Shown here: one piece after another, positions 13,656 through 23,883 of the stretch
Position numbering within the stretch: position 1 is the stretch's first letter
Layout of the letters: each line of letters opens with the position of its first letter
Assembly (NCBI GenBank): GCA_029817715.1
Contig: JARUPY010000045.1
Location: 310,001 to 374,000 of the forward strand
Direction of reading: 5' to 3'
Length of the DNA stretch: 64,000 nt
Origin: Melastoma dodecandrum
Lineage: Eukaryota > Streptophyta > Magnoliopsida > Myrtales > Melastomataceae
Notes under the pieces: generated by a model
The model's database searches: none
Told to the model about the DNA's origin: nothing
Seen by the model: only the letters and a program-made list of their open reading frames with translations
Position numbers and translations under genes: made by a program

Positions 13656-15056
13656 TTCCTGCACACAGAGCTCTACACAACAGAAGCTGGTTAGTCCCTC
13701 ACCTTCTGTGCTCCCGGGGTTCTGCCCTTCTCTCCGGCCCGCTGCACGTTGCCCACGTACACAACGCTTCCAACAACGTATCCTGCAGCTTCCAACCGAG
13801 TCCCTCGAGCCCCCGAGTCACTCTCCCAGAAGACTTCACCGACGATGCAGCCTTCCGTTGGTAGTGCTCTTCGTGTGACTAACTCGAACGAATGAAAGAA
13901 CTAAAGCTCAAGCACACGCTCTCTCTGATCAGAATGGGATTAGGGAAAATGAATGTTATGTATCTGTATTTTTTTTAATGGGAGAGAGAGCATGGCCTTT
14001 TATACACAAAGTCTAAGAAGAAAATATAAATGAAAAAAGATAAAAACGAAATCTGCAAAATAAGAAATTAAAAGTTAGTTTACAAAATAGATAAAATAAT
14101 ATACACGTGCATACATTCAGCAAGGAAGATAATCATATCAAAATAAAATAAGAATATGATAGTTTCCCTAAATAATGCAGCACAGAAGGTATCGCAGAAG
14201 GTTCTGCTCAATAGCCTTCTACAGATGGAAATAATCGAAGATTTATTTCCATTAGGGTAATAATTCGTTCCATCCTGTTAAAGATACATAGGAGGACGTA
14301 TCTAGACAGGTGGTAGTGATAGGTTTGCAAATAACGGTCGTATAGTGGTCAATTAAGCTTACATAAGCCTGTAGACCGTCTAGTAGAACCTTTCCATATA
14401 TAGAAGATATATTTCCTTTACAAGAATTATTATCTCCAATATGATTATTTGGAAACCAAATCGTGGTAATTTGATCAGATAAATATCTTAATCAAATTAA
14501 GCATATTTCGTAATTAAATAATTGAAAACTAATCATTTAATTACAAAAATAATTCTTACAAGAAGTCCTTAATAATAGAAGCTTCTGTAGAATAGAATGT
14601 TCGACCTTCTGTAGTACAGAGGGTCAGGCTCATCATCAAAGCCAAGAATGTTCGACCTTCTGTGGTACAGAGGTCTGGCTCATCATCAAAACCTTTTCCA
14701 ACAGTGACATATCAAACTGTACCATCAAAACCATACTAACATATGTGATCGCGGTGGGTGGTCGTAACTGACGGCGGGGCGCGGCCGGGGTCGGGTTCAA
14801 TGGAGAGAACGAGGCGAGGGGTTACAAAAGAAAAATAAAAATAAGTTAAAAAACAAAACAAAGAAGCATTTGGATTTTAGATGTTGTCATGACATTTGCA
14901 AAAGAGAGTTTTTTTTCTCGGAAATGTAGTTCTTAAGGTCAAATCAGAAGGGACGAATACGAGCGATGATGCTTCCCATGTAACAATCTTAAGTGATGGA
15001 CACTATACATAGTGAACAAAGATGACGAGGAGAAGCCACACACGAGTTAAAGCGAG
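13656..15056. other. Remainder of solo LTR and upstream region of Gnk2 copy 1
   Basis: Up to 14703 this is the rest of the family-A LTR. From 14709 it is the duplicated Gnk2 upstream region, with the conserved block AGTTCTTAAGGTCAAATCAG and the promoter-like ATCTTAAGTGATGGACACTATACATAG just before the gene. Confidence 0.5.
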
Positions 15057-15482
15057 ATGGTATCCGGCATGATGACGTTGAAGATGATGGTTGCTTTTGC
15101 TGTAGCTGCCTCGTTCCTTTTGGATCCCGCGGATTGCATCGTGGATGTCCGTACAAGGAGTTTACTTTGCCTGGGATTCCATGATTTACTTGGCAACTAT
15201 CAGGCAGCCGTCGATGTGGCAGTTCCTCGGGTCAAGCGACGTGTGCCGCGTACGCAATTCCGATACTACACCCAACATAGGGTAAACCGCGCCACCGCCT
15301 ACGCCCACGGACGCTGTCGATCGACAATTTCGGCACAGGAATGTAGCGTTTGCTTGGATGCATGTGACGTGAAAATCCACCAGCGTTGCGGCTTCCCAAC
15401 CAAGACTAAGATAGAGCTGGTTGACTGCTACCTCACGTGGCAGAACAGACCAATCTTTGCAGGACCGTGGCCGAGTTACTAA
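15057..15482 (+). CDS. Gnk2/DUF26 single-domain secreted protein, copy 1
   Basis: A 141-residue intronless frame. Residues 1 to about 27 are a signal peptide (hydrophobic VAFAVAASFLL), followed by one Gnk2-homologous (DUF26, stress-antifungal) domain. The signature C-X8-C-X2-C is at Cys87, Cys96 and Cys99 (GRCRSTISAQECSVC), with the other fold cysteines at 38, 111 and 124 (LVDC) and extra cysteines at 27 and 103. By family knowledge such proteins are apoplastic and often antifungal or carbohydrate-binding; the activity here is inferred only. It ends in a GPWPSY tail seen across the array. The upstream in-register ATG used by other copies is out of frame here, so the second conserved ATG is the start. 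The coding sequence appears identical to copy 3 (21759). Confidence 0.88.
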   Translation: MVSGMMTLKMMVAFAVAASFLLDPADCIVDVRTRSLLCLGFHDLLGNYQAAVDVAVPRVKRRVPRTQFRYYTQHRVNRATAYAHGRCRSTISAQECSVCLDACDVKIHQRCGFPTKTKIELVDCYLTWQNRPIFAGPWPSY

Positions 15483-15894
15483 TCAAGCCGTTGAAGTATA
15501 TCTCGTGAAGCATCGTCCATGGTCGGTTCAATGCCCCGGGCTTTCCTGGACTTCTCTTGGCGTTATTCAATAATGTGAGTTTCAGTGTATGCAACATATT
15601 GTCCCTTCCCTCACTTCACTCCATCTCATGTTACACTCCGCTTGATGAGGACGATGATTTATATGATAATGTCTTGTCTGTATACAATAAGATGATTTCT
15701 TTTTGTGCACCACAAGACGTTCCGGATTGCCACGGCCTGAGAAGCGAATGGATAGCATTTTCCACTGCCCGTATTTCGTAGAAATTCGGCAACTCCTTTC
15801 AATTTCTTCCACACATAACATGACTGTGTGTTACGGTTCCGAAGTAATCAGTCCGATAAAATCGTGCATTTCATACTACTAATGGCCAACTAAT

Positions 15895-16231
15895 TGTTGG
15901 GGATTATGTGTGTAAGAAGAAGGTTCTGTATTGCCGACGACCTTCTATAGGATAGAGGAAACCTTCTGAGTGTTTCTGCAGCTACAAGGAGAGTTTTGGC
16001 TACGATTTCACTTTCTTTAAACTTTCTCTATTTTTCTCTTTCTTACATGAAATATCTACACGTCCCTTTATATATAGGGAGGAATAGGAAAATCAAATGT
16101 CAAAAGAAACCGATACCTTAAATGATATATTTAATCATCTACTTAAATACGCTACTTAATGACCTACTTAAATATTATTTCCGTTACTAACTTTAATACC
16201 CATTAATCATGATTATAAATTACCTTCAACA
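15895..16231 (-). mobile_element. Solo LTR of the Copia family (family B), TSD CTAAT
   Basis: Begins TGTTGGGGATTATGTG and ends TTACCTTCAACA, flanked by perfect CTAAT repeats (15890-15894, 16232-16236). In reverse it matches the 3' LTR of the Copia element at 28504-28868, including the CTATATATAGGGA-type block and the ACCTTCTGTAGGATAGAGG block. The copy in unit 2 shares the same target duplication, so it predates the segmental duplication. Confidence 0.88.
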
Positions 16232-17966
16232 CTAATTACACTCTATACTTCATTGTTGGGTAAATATAAAAGAAAGGCATGCCGAAGCTTCGATTGAACA
16301 CTATATGAACAATCATTTCTGCACTTATGAGATTATATGGTTTCAACCGTGATTCCATGAACTCGGTAATGGCGTTGGAATGATCTCTACTCTTCATTAT
16401 TTATGATTTGGGGCCTGACTCTTATCACCTTCTCCATCGGTGTGGCTAAAGCTAAGCCAAAGCCGATTCGATTGGACTGACGGGCGACTATACATTCCCC
16501 GTGATTTATGGGGCTCTTTTCTACGCAATTTCAACAAAATTTGCTTCCGCTGTGTGCGTAAAAACCCATCACTCCAACCATCCTTCCTTCTAACCTTGGA
16601 ACCGTCGTTCAAATTACCGTCCCATGTCAGTATAATTCAAGGCATGGTTAGTGTTTCTATACTCTCTTGAGTTGGTTTTCTGCTCTTTGTAACACGATAT
16701 GGCTTTGACAATAACTCCACGAACTCGAAAAATGACAATCACAACTTCACAGATGAATGAACAAAGTCCGGTCATTACTAAACATACTTCTTTCCTAGTT
16801 CCGAGCCAGACAGGCAAGCACGACAAAAGTTCTCACCTTGTTTTACTTTTCTGGACAGCTTCAGATTCCCTGCTCGAGGATACATTCTTGCCAGGGGCAT
16901 GGTTACTACAATGCGATGAGAAATCACACGTCGGCATTTTATGACATGGAGTTTTTATTTTGTCGACTAGAACTGTTCGAGGACTGGCTTCTGAAATATA
17001 ATTTTCGAAAATCGGCAGTCGATACAAAAACATTTTCGATTGCCGATGGAGCGTTGGGAAATGCAAATACAACACCACTGCGACAAGATGTTAATAAAAT
17101 TCTCCAAGAACTGTCAATTACTCCTCAAGCCGAGCACTCTTCCAACCCCCCCCCCCGGACGCCGCTCTCCGACCTCCGTTCTTCACCTTGACATCTCTGT
17201 CCTTCTTCCTCTGTCTGTAACAGAATACATCCTCTTCCCCTCGACGGTGTCTTCATTATTCCTCCGAACTTATGGATGTAATCCTTTCTTAGTAGGACAT
17301 GGCATAGGATTACACCTGGAAAATGACTCTACAGGAGCGAAGAAAACACCAACCATCCTTCCTCCCCACCTCAGAACCCGTCATTCAAATTACCGTCCTG
17401 GTTCGATATCATCGAAGGCACGGCCGAAGTGTTTCTGTACTCTCTTGACTTGGTTTTCTGCTCTTTGTAACATGATACGTGGCTTTGACAGTTACTCCAC
17501 CAACTCAATCATCGACAATCACAACTTCTTCATACATGAATGAACAAATTCTGATCATCACTGAATAGATAGCTTTCCTAGTTTGGAGCCTCGTGGGTAT
17601 CCCAAGGTCATCTCAAAATAAAGTCTGTCAAGTCGGAGCATAATATTTCGGTCAGAATAAACGATCGGGCGAATATGGTCGGAATCTTACGTAACCTTGG
17701 TTTTATTCAATGCACTGTGACAACAATTAGGCTTGTGTATAGTCGTCATTGGTATTACCAATGCCAACAAACGCCTTTCTCGAATTTGTGGTTCTTACAA
17801 GTCATACAACCTTACGTGACTATCTAGACGAGACCTAGACTTTGTTTAATGATATTTGCTAAGAAAGAGTTTTCTTGGAGATGTAGTCCTTACGGTCGGT
17901 CAAATCCGAAGGGATGAAGATGAGTGATGATGTTTCTCAAGCAACAATCGTAAGAGATGGGCACTC

Positions 17967-17974
17967 TTTATAAG
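17967..17974 (+). promoter_or_regulatory. TATA-like box of Gnk2 copy 2
   Basis: TTTATAAG within the conserved promoter block AGAGATGGGCACTCTTTATA that precedes most copies. It is unusually close to the first ATG. Confidence 0.55.
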
Positions 17975-17984
17975 GGAAATTAAG

Positions 17985-18446
17985 ATGGCGAGGAGAAGCC
18001 ACAACCGAACGGGCGAGATGGGATACGGCATGAGGAGGATGATGATGACGACGGTCGCTTTGGTTGTAGCTGCCTCATTCCTTTTGGCTCCTGCAGGTTG
18101 CGTCGTTGATGTCCGTACAAGGAGGGTAATTTGCCTGGGATTCCATGATTTACTTGGCGACTATCAGAGAGCCGTCGATAGGACTGTTCCCCGGGTCAAG
18201 CGACGTGTGCCCCAGACGCCATTCCTTTTCTACACCCGACATGTTGTAAACCGCGCCACCGTCTACGCCCACGGGCGCTGTCGATCGACGATTTCAGCAC
18301 AGGAATGTAGCGTTTGCTTGGATGCATGTGACGTGAAAATCTACAGGCGTTGCGGCTTCCCAACCATAGCTGACATAGAGCTGGTTGACTGTAAACTCGT
18401 GTGGCAGAACAGACCGATCTTCGGAGGGCCGTGGCCAAGCAACTAA
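17985..18446 (+). CDS. Gnk2/DUF26 single-domain secreted protein, copy 2
   Basis: A 153-residue intronless frame beginning MARRSHNR. The signal peptide core is TTVALVVAASFLL, with cleavage expected near residue 38. One Gnk2 domain follows with Cys50, the signature Cys99-X8-Cys108-X2-Cys111, Cys123 and Cys136 (LVDC), plus extra Cys39 and Cys115. The conserved VYAHGRC and RCGFPT blocks and the C-terminal PIFGGPWPSN are present. A TATA-like TTTATAAG lies only 11-18 bp upstream of this ATG, so translation may really start at the second ATG (18018), which still precedes the signal peptide. Unit 1 of the segmental duplication lacks this gene. Inferred role: extracellular defence protein, ligand unknown. 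Confidence 0.88.
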   Translation: MARRSHNRTGEMGYGMRRMMMTTVALVVAASFLLAPAGCVVDVRTRRVICLGFHDLLGDYQRAVDRTVPRVKRRVPQTPFLFYTRHVVNRATVYAHGRCRSTISAQECSVCLDACDVKIYRRCGFPTIADIELVDCKLVWQNRPIFGGPWPSN

Positions 18447-18835
18447 TCAAGCAGTTGAAGTATATCTCGTGAAACATCGTCCGTTGTCGATTCAATGCCC
18501 CGGGCTTTCCTGGACTTTCTCCTGGTGTTTTTCAGTACTGTGAGTTGCAGTGTATGCGACATCTTGTCCCTTTCCCGCGCTTTACTCCATCTCGTGTTAC
18601 ACTCCGTTTGATAAAATAATGGTGTCTTTCATACATTAAACTTCTCACTCGGGACCAACGAACTACCATACATTCCATGTTATATTGCGATCAACACGGG
18701 TCTCTTCGATTCATTCCCCATGGAAGATCAACTTAGTTCGGTTCGTGGTTTTAGGGGTTGAAGACCTCCATTGCCACCATTGATGTGTCAAGATACACTG
18801 CTCGATGATACCTTCTTTCCAGGGGCATGGCTACT

Positions 18836-19318
18836 GTCACGGGGACAAGACGAGTATCGGTGCCCGTCGTCTACGAATGCTTGAGCGAGGCTGCTTGGAC
18901 AGTGTCCATGGGTCTGAGCGCATGGACAACAACGAGTGTATGTGCGTTCGTTAACACTTGACGGATCAAGTGTGGTTCGAGTCGGTGCTTGGATAATGTA
19001 GCTGGCACGAGGCGCAACGTGACCAGAATACTCAGGTGCAGAGGCTTGAGGGATGTTTGTGAGCGGCCTCATGAGCTACGTTCGTGAAGAGGCACAAGCT
19101 ATGGACGCGTCACATTGTGAGGGGGCGCGTATGAAAGGATATGACCCTGGTGAGTTCTCCTTGGACAGCCACAACACTTGCAAGGGGCGTATAGATTAGA
19201 AAGGGTACGATCCCAATAGGCATGAAGGGTGGTTACTTGTCGTACCCCCTTGGGAACGGTTGTATAATTTTGTGAATAGCAACGGCCCCTGTAAGAAGGC
19301 TTGTAAAGGGGCGAAGCC
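18836..19318. mobile_element. Unidentified insertion, possibly an LTR fragment
   Basis: Family flank sequence (CTTTCCAGGGGCATGG) is interrupted at about 18836 by TGTCACGGGGACAAGACG and resumes near 19318 with CCATCCTTCCTCC. The TGTCACG start is common for Gypsy LTRs. I see no matching end or target duplication, so the type is open. Confidence 0.35.
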
Positions 19319-20089
19319 ATCCTTCCTCCTCACCTCGGAACCGTCATTCAAACTACTGTCCTAGTTCGATATCGTTGAAGGCACGGTTGAAGTGCTTCTG
19401 TACTCTCTTGACTTGGTTTCTGCTCTTATGGCTTTGACACTCGAAAATCGACAATCACAGCTTCATCATATATGAATGAACAAGGTCCGGTATTCACTAA
19501 ATTGATTACTTTCCTAGTTTCGAGCCTGCCAGGCAAGCGCGGCAAAAATGCTTTACCATGTTTTACCTTTCTGGACAGCTTTATAATTCTTCGGAGAAGT
19601 TAAGGACGAAGCCAAGCTCATGTCAAAATGAAAAGTGTCAAGTCGGAGCATAATATTCTGATCAGAATCACGGATTGGCTGAATATGGTCGGAATCCACG
19701 CGACCTTGTTTTCCTCAGTGCATTATGAGAACAACTATGCTTGTGTATAGTCAGTCAAAGGTATTGCCAATGCCAAACAAACGCCTTTCTTGGAATTGTG
19801 GTTCTTGTATTCAACAAACACCAATCGCATCCCGTCCTTACCTTGTGATCTCGGCATGGAGGTGGAGGAGCCGGAGCTGCGTCTCTGTTGCGAAAAAGGC
19901 CGCTCATCGCGACAAGCTAGACGCAACCAACAGGGCGCTCTGGGCAGGTTTGCTTGCCATTTTCTTCCATTCATTTTATCAACGTTTTCTAACTTTAGGA
20001 GAAATGTCTCTTATATTTTGTTACTATTATCCATTTTAGTAAAAAAATTACAAGGACTCGGCTCTAATTACGTTCGATTAGGGCTAGCT

Positions 20090-21083
20090 GCAAAATGGTG
20101 CAATTTTGGTGAAGTCTTATGAGAGAGTGATATGGGGGCCACGAGGGAATCTTGATTGGAGGTTGCAGGAGACGTTGATGGAGGCGTGCGGCAGGTTACT
20201 GACGTGGCCAACGGGCAATGGGGCTGGAGAGAATGGCAAATAACCCAGGAGCACAGAAAGTGAATGACTGACCATCTTATGTGGTGTAACGTTCTGTGTG
20301 TGTAGGATAACCTTGGACAGGGGTTCTATGTCTGCTTATCCATAGTCTCGAGGGACCACGTAGGAGAACCTTGGGCAGGAATTTTGTGTCTGCTTAGGTG
20401 CTGTCTAGAGGCGCGCAAGGGAAGTCGCAACGGGTTGCCGTGCAGGTGAGGACGCCGCCGGAGTAAAAAGACCTGTGGAAATCGTAGCGGGTTGATGTGT
20501 AGGTGGAGACGCCGCCAGAGTGAAAAGTCTCGAAGGAAGTCGCAACGGGTTGCCGTGCAGGTGAGGACGCCGCCGGAGTAAAAAGACCTGTGGAAATCGT
20601 AGCGGGTTGATGTGTAGGTGGAGACGCCGCCAGAGTGAAAAGTCTCGAAGGAAGTCGCAACGGGTTGCCGTGCAGGCGAGGACACGCCCGAGGAAAGCGT
20701 CCAACAACTGGTTACTTTTGTTAGTCACGTTAATGCATGTACCGAGTCACTTTTAGTACAAAACCTTCTGGTCTGTACTGTATAGTTACCTTTGATGCAG
20801 AACCTTCTAATATGTGCTTTAGAAGGCTGATCACGACTACGTTTCGTTTTAGTGATAACCATCCAAATTCAATGTGAGAGTGGATGTGGACAAAGATTGC
20901 CGAACCATTATAAATATTCTTGCGTCTATCGAATTAAATCATAATAAGATTCGTACGTTCTGTCTTACAGAAGCCTTTCCGTTAAGTTCTGTCATATAGA
21001 AGCTTTCTTCCGCTGCGAGATTTTTCGAAAAGGAGTTAAAAATTCTTAATTGAATTTTAACACTAATTCACTCCAATGAGTGA
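20090..21083 (-). mobile_element. Truncated family-A LTR in unit 2
   Basis: Counterpart of 11046-11945 with the same flanks. It also lost its last bases (ends CACTCCAATGAG) and carries an internal exact tandem duplication (20421-20650). Confidence 0.7.
20421..20650 (+). repeat. Exact 115-bp tandem duplication
   Basis: The 115-bp unit beginning GAAGTCGCAACGGGTTGCCG occurs at 20421 and 20536, and a third copy starts at 20651 but soon diverges. Unit 1 has only one copy of this stretch, so the duplication followed the segmental duplication. Confidence 0.85.
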
Positions 21084-21758
21084 TTTTAAGACAATAATAG
21101 TCCGGTTGGAATCTTTGACAGGCTGTGTTAAGTGTTAAGTCGTTGAGACCTTGGTGTTATCGGTGAATTTTCTGAAACCTTTGGCTTTTGTATGTAGTCA
21201 ACAAAGACTTTTCACTAGGGAAAGCTTCGTTTTTATCATAAGAATATTTATTTTCTATTCCATTATTATAATTTTTGTCATCGACAAAGAAATTGTGTTT
21301 TTTCCTCGTTATCATTGAGCGTAGCGAAATAAAAACCTTGATTATTTTTTATTTTAGAAAAATTGGTTTTCATCGAGAGAGTGCATAATTAGATGACAGA
21401 AGATATACTGACGTATCAAACTGTATCATCAAAACCATATTAACATACGTGATTGCCGTGGATGGTCGCAAATGATGGTGTGGTGCGGCCGCTGTCGGGT
21501 TCAATGGAGAGAACAAGGCGAGGGTTACAAAGAAAAATAAAAATAAGTTAAAAAACAAAACAAAGAAGCATTTGGATTTTAGATGTTGTCATGACATTTG
21601 CAAAAGAGAGTTTTTTTTCTCGGAAATGTAGTTCTTAAGGTCAAATCAGAAGGGACGAATACGAGCGATGATGCTTCCCATGTAACAATCTTAAGTGATG
21701 GACACTATACATAGTGAACAAAGATGACGAGGAGAAGCCACACACGAGTTAAAGCGAG

Positions 21759-22184
21759 ATGGTATCCGGCATGATGACGTTGAAGATGATGGTTGCTTTT
21801 GCTGTAGCTGCCTCGTTCCTTTTGGATCCCGCGGATTGCATCGTGGATGTCCGTACAAGGAGTTTACTTTGCCTGGGATTCCATGATTTACTTGGCAACT
21901 ATCAGGCAGCCGTCGATGTGGCAGTTCCTCGGGTCAAGCGACGTGTGCCGCGTACGCAATTCCGATACTACACCCAACATAGGGTAAACCGCGCCACCGC
22001 CTACGCCCACGGACGCTGTCGATCGACAATTTCGGCACAGGAATGTAGCGTTTGCTTGGATGCATGTGACGTGAAAATCCACCAGCGTTGCGGCTTCCCA
22101 ACCAAGACTAAGATAGAGCTGGTTGACTGCTACCTCACGTGGCAGAACAGACCAATCTTTGCAGGACCGTGGCCGAGTTACTAA
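21759..22184 (+). CDS. Gnk2/DUF26 single-domain secreted protein, copy 3
   Basis: A 141-residue frame identical in protein, and as far as I can read in DNA, to copy 1. It has the same signal peptide and the same eight cysteines (27, 38, 87, 96, 99, 103, 111, 124). Identity extends from about 300 bp upstream to about 220 bp downstream and then drops, unlike the rest of the two duplication units, which suggests recent gene conversion. Confidence 0.88.
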   Translation: MVSGMMTLKMMVAFAVAASFLLDPADCIVDVRTRSLLCLGFHDLLGNYQAAVDVAVPRVKRRVPRTQFRYYTQHRVNRATAYAHGRCRSTISAQECSVCLDACDVKIHQRCGFPTKTKIELVDCYLTWQNRPIFAGPWPSY

Positions 22185-22597
22185 TCAAGCCGTTGAAGTA
22201 TATCTCGTGAAGCATCGTCCATGGTCGGTTCAATGCCCCGGGCTTTCCTGGACTTCTCTTGGCGTTATTCAATAATGTGAGTTTCAGTGTATGCAACATA
22301 TTGTCCCTTCCCTCACTTCACTCCATCTCATGTTACACTCCGCTTGATGAGGACGATGATTTATATGATAATGTCTTGTCTGTATACAATAAGATGATTT
22401 CTTTTCGTGCACCACAAGACGTTCCGGATTGCCACGGCCTGAGAAGCGAACGGATCGCATTTTCCACTGCCCGTGTTTCGTAGAAATTCGGCAACTCCTT
22501 TCAATTTCTTCCACACATAACATGACTGTGCGTTAAAGGTTCTGACGTAATCAGTCCGATAAAACCGTGCATTTCATATTACTAATAGCCAACTAAT

Positions 22598-22928
22598 TGT
22601 TGGGGGTTATGTGTGTAGGAAGAAGGTTCTGTATTGTCGACGACCTTCTGTAGGATAGAGGAAACCTTCTAAGTGTTTCTGCACATACAAGGAGTGTTTT
22701 GACTACGATTTCTCTTTCTTTAAACTTTCTCTATTTTTCTCTTGCTTACATGAAATATCTACACGTCCCTTTATATATAGGGAGGAATAGGAAAATCAAA
22801 TGTCAAAAGAAACCGACACCGACATATTTAATCATCTACTTAAATGCGCTAATTAATGACCCACTTAAATATTATTTCTGTTACTAACTTTAATACCCAT
22901 TAATCTTGATCATAAATTAACTTCAACA
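22598..22928 (-). mobile_element. Solo LTR of the Copia family (family B), unit 2 copy, TSD CTAAT
   Basis: Same insertion as 15895-16231, with CTAAT at 22593-22597 and 22929-22933. It was inherited through the segmental duplication and has since diverged by several percent. Confidence 0.88.
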
Positions 22929-23072
22929 CTAATTACACTCTATACTTCATTGTTGGGTAAATATAAAAGAAAGGCATGCCGAAGCCGATTCGATTGAACA
23001 TGATATGAACAATCATTTCTGCACTTACGAGATTATATGGTTTCAACCGTGATTCCATGAACTCGGTAATGG

Positions 23073-23875
23073 ACGATCGCATTTTAGATACCCATTATCG
23101 AACTTTTGAATATGAAATCGAGCAAGTAACCCAAGGCCAAGCAAATCATTCCCAAGTTCGGAAAATATTTTAATTCACCTCTCCACACCGAACGAATTTC
23201 ACAATTTTACCTTATAATTACTTTACAAATTAAAGTAATTAGGGTTCGAAATCAATTACTTAAATCGACGTTTAATAACTTGAAATTTTAAAATTTTTAA
23301 TGCAAATTAGTTTTCACAATCTTTATAAATTGTAATCAACAAATTACCTTCTCGGACCTTGTCGAACTCCTCATGCTGTTCTACTTTTCGAGGCAGCTCT
23401 ATAACTCTTCGTAACAATGATACGATGAAGACAATCATGTTAGACAACAATAGTCCGGTCGGAATCGTCGACAAGCCGTGTATTCTTCGTCCAAGTCATA
23501 TAGAACGAGAGAAAAGGGTCACGTACTTGAGACCTTGCTGTTATCAGTGCATTCTCAGAACAATTAGGCTTTGTATGTAGTCAACAAAGATTTTCACTAG
23601 GAAAAGCTTCGTTTTTATCATAAGTATATTTATTTTCTATTCCATTATTATAATTTTTGTCATCAACAAAGAAATTGTTTTTTTTCCTCGTTATCATTGA
23701 GTGTAGAGAAATACAAACTTTCTCATATTGTTTCTTTTTTTAAAATAATAAAAAAATATTTTCGTTAGGAGATTTTCTTTTCATTTTAGGAAAATTGGTT
23801 TTCACCATGAAAGATAATTTTTTTTTATTACAACCAAGTTAGTTTTCTTCAATAAAATTCGATTATATCAGGTAA
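23073..23875. other. Repeated Gnk2-array flank, no gene
   Basis: Sequence similar to parts of 32.37-33.0 kb and 49.2-49.7 kb (for example AATTTCACAATTTTACCTTA and the CATTATTATAATTTTTGTCATC region shared with 12.1 and 21.25 kb). It is non-coding spacer of the ancestral repeat unit. Confidence 0.5.
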
Positions 23876-23883
23876 TAAATTTT

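Larger units (their letters stand above)
12307..14703 (+). mobile_element. Solo LTR (family A), 2397 bp, with 5-bp target duplication GTGAC
   Basis: Begins TGTTACACTAAGAGGGG and ends CCTTTTCCAACA. It is flanked by perfect GTGAC repeats (12302-12306 and 14704-14708). The homologous position of unit 2 (about 21414) reads GATATACTGAC-GTATCAAACTG without the insertion, a clean empty site. No gag or pol sequence is inside, so it is either a solo LTR or a non-coding LTR-like element. The 5-bp duplication and TG...CA ends fit LTR retrotransposon integration. Confidence 0.88.
9779..16372 (+). repeat. Segmental duplication, unit 1
   Basis: Starts CGTTGGAATGATCTCTAC and ends GAACTCGGTAATGG. The same start recurs at 16373 immediately after that end, and the same end recurs at 23072, so the two units are in direct tandem. 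Shared contents, in order, are the 10.0-10.86 kb block, a truncated family-A LTR, the 15057 Gnk2 gene, and a 337-bp solo LTR. Unit 1 additionally carries the 12307-14703 solo LTR and lacks about 2.4 kb present in unit 2 (17.45-19.89 kb), including one Gnk2 gene. Confidence 0.85.
16373..23072 (+). repeat. Segmental duplication, unit 2
   Basis: Second tandem copy of unit 1, about 6.7 kb. The left junction joins GGTAATGG (end of unit 1) directly to CGTTGGAATGATC (start of unit 2). After 23072 the sequence runs on as ACGATCGCATTTTAG, the presumed ancestral continuation. It keeps an extra Gnk2 gene (17985) and an empty target site at about 21414 for the family-A LTR found in unit 1. Confidence 0.85.

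Noticed and set aside
13317..13680. Three overlapping minus-strand ORFs of 102-115 codons
   Set aside because: They are different frames of the 25-bp minisatellite; a stop-free unit whose length is not a multiple of 3 opens all frames.
20326..20728. Overlapping minus-strand ORFs with internal repeats
   Set aside because: They result from the 115-bp tandem duplication inside a truncated LTR.
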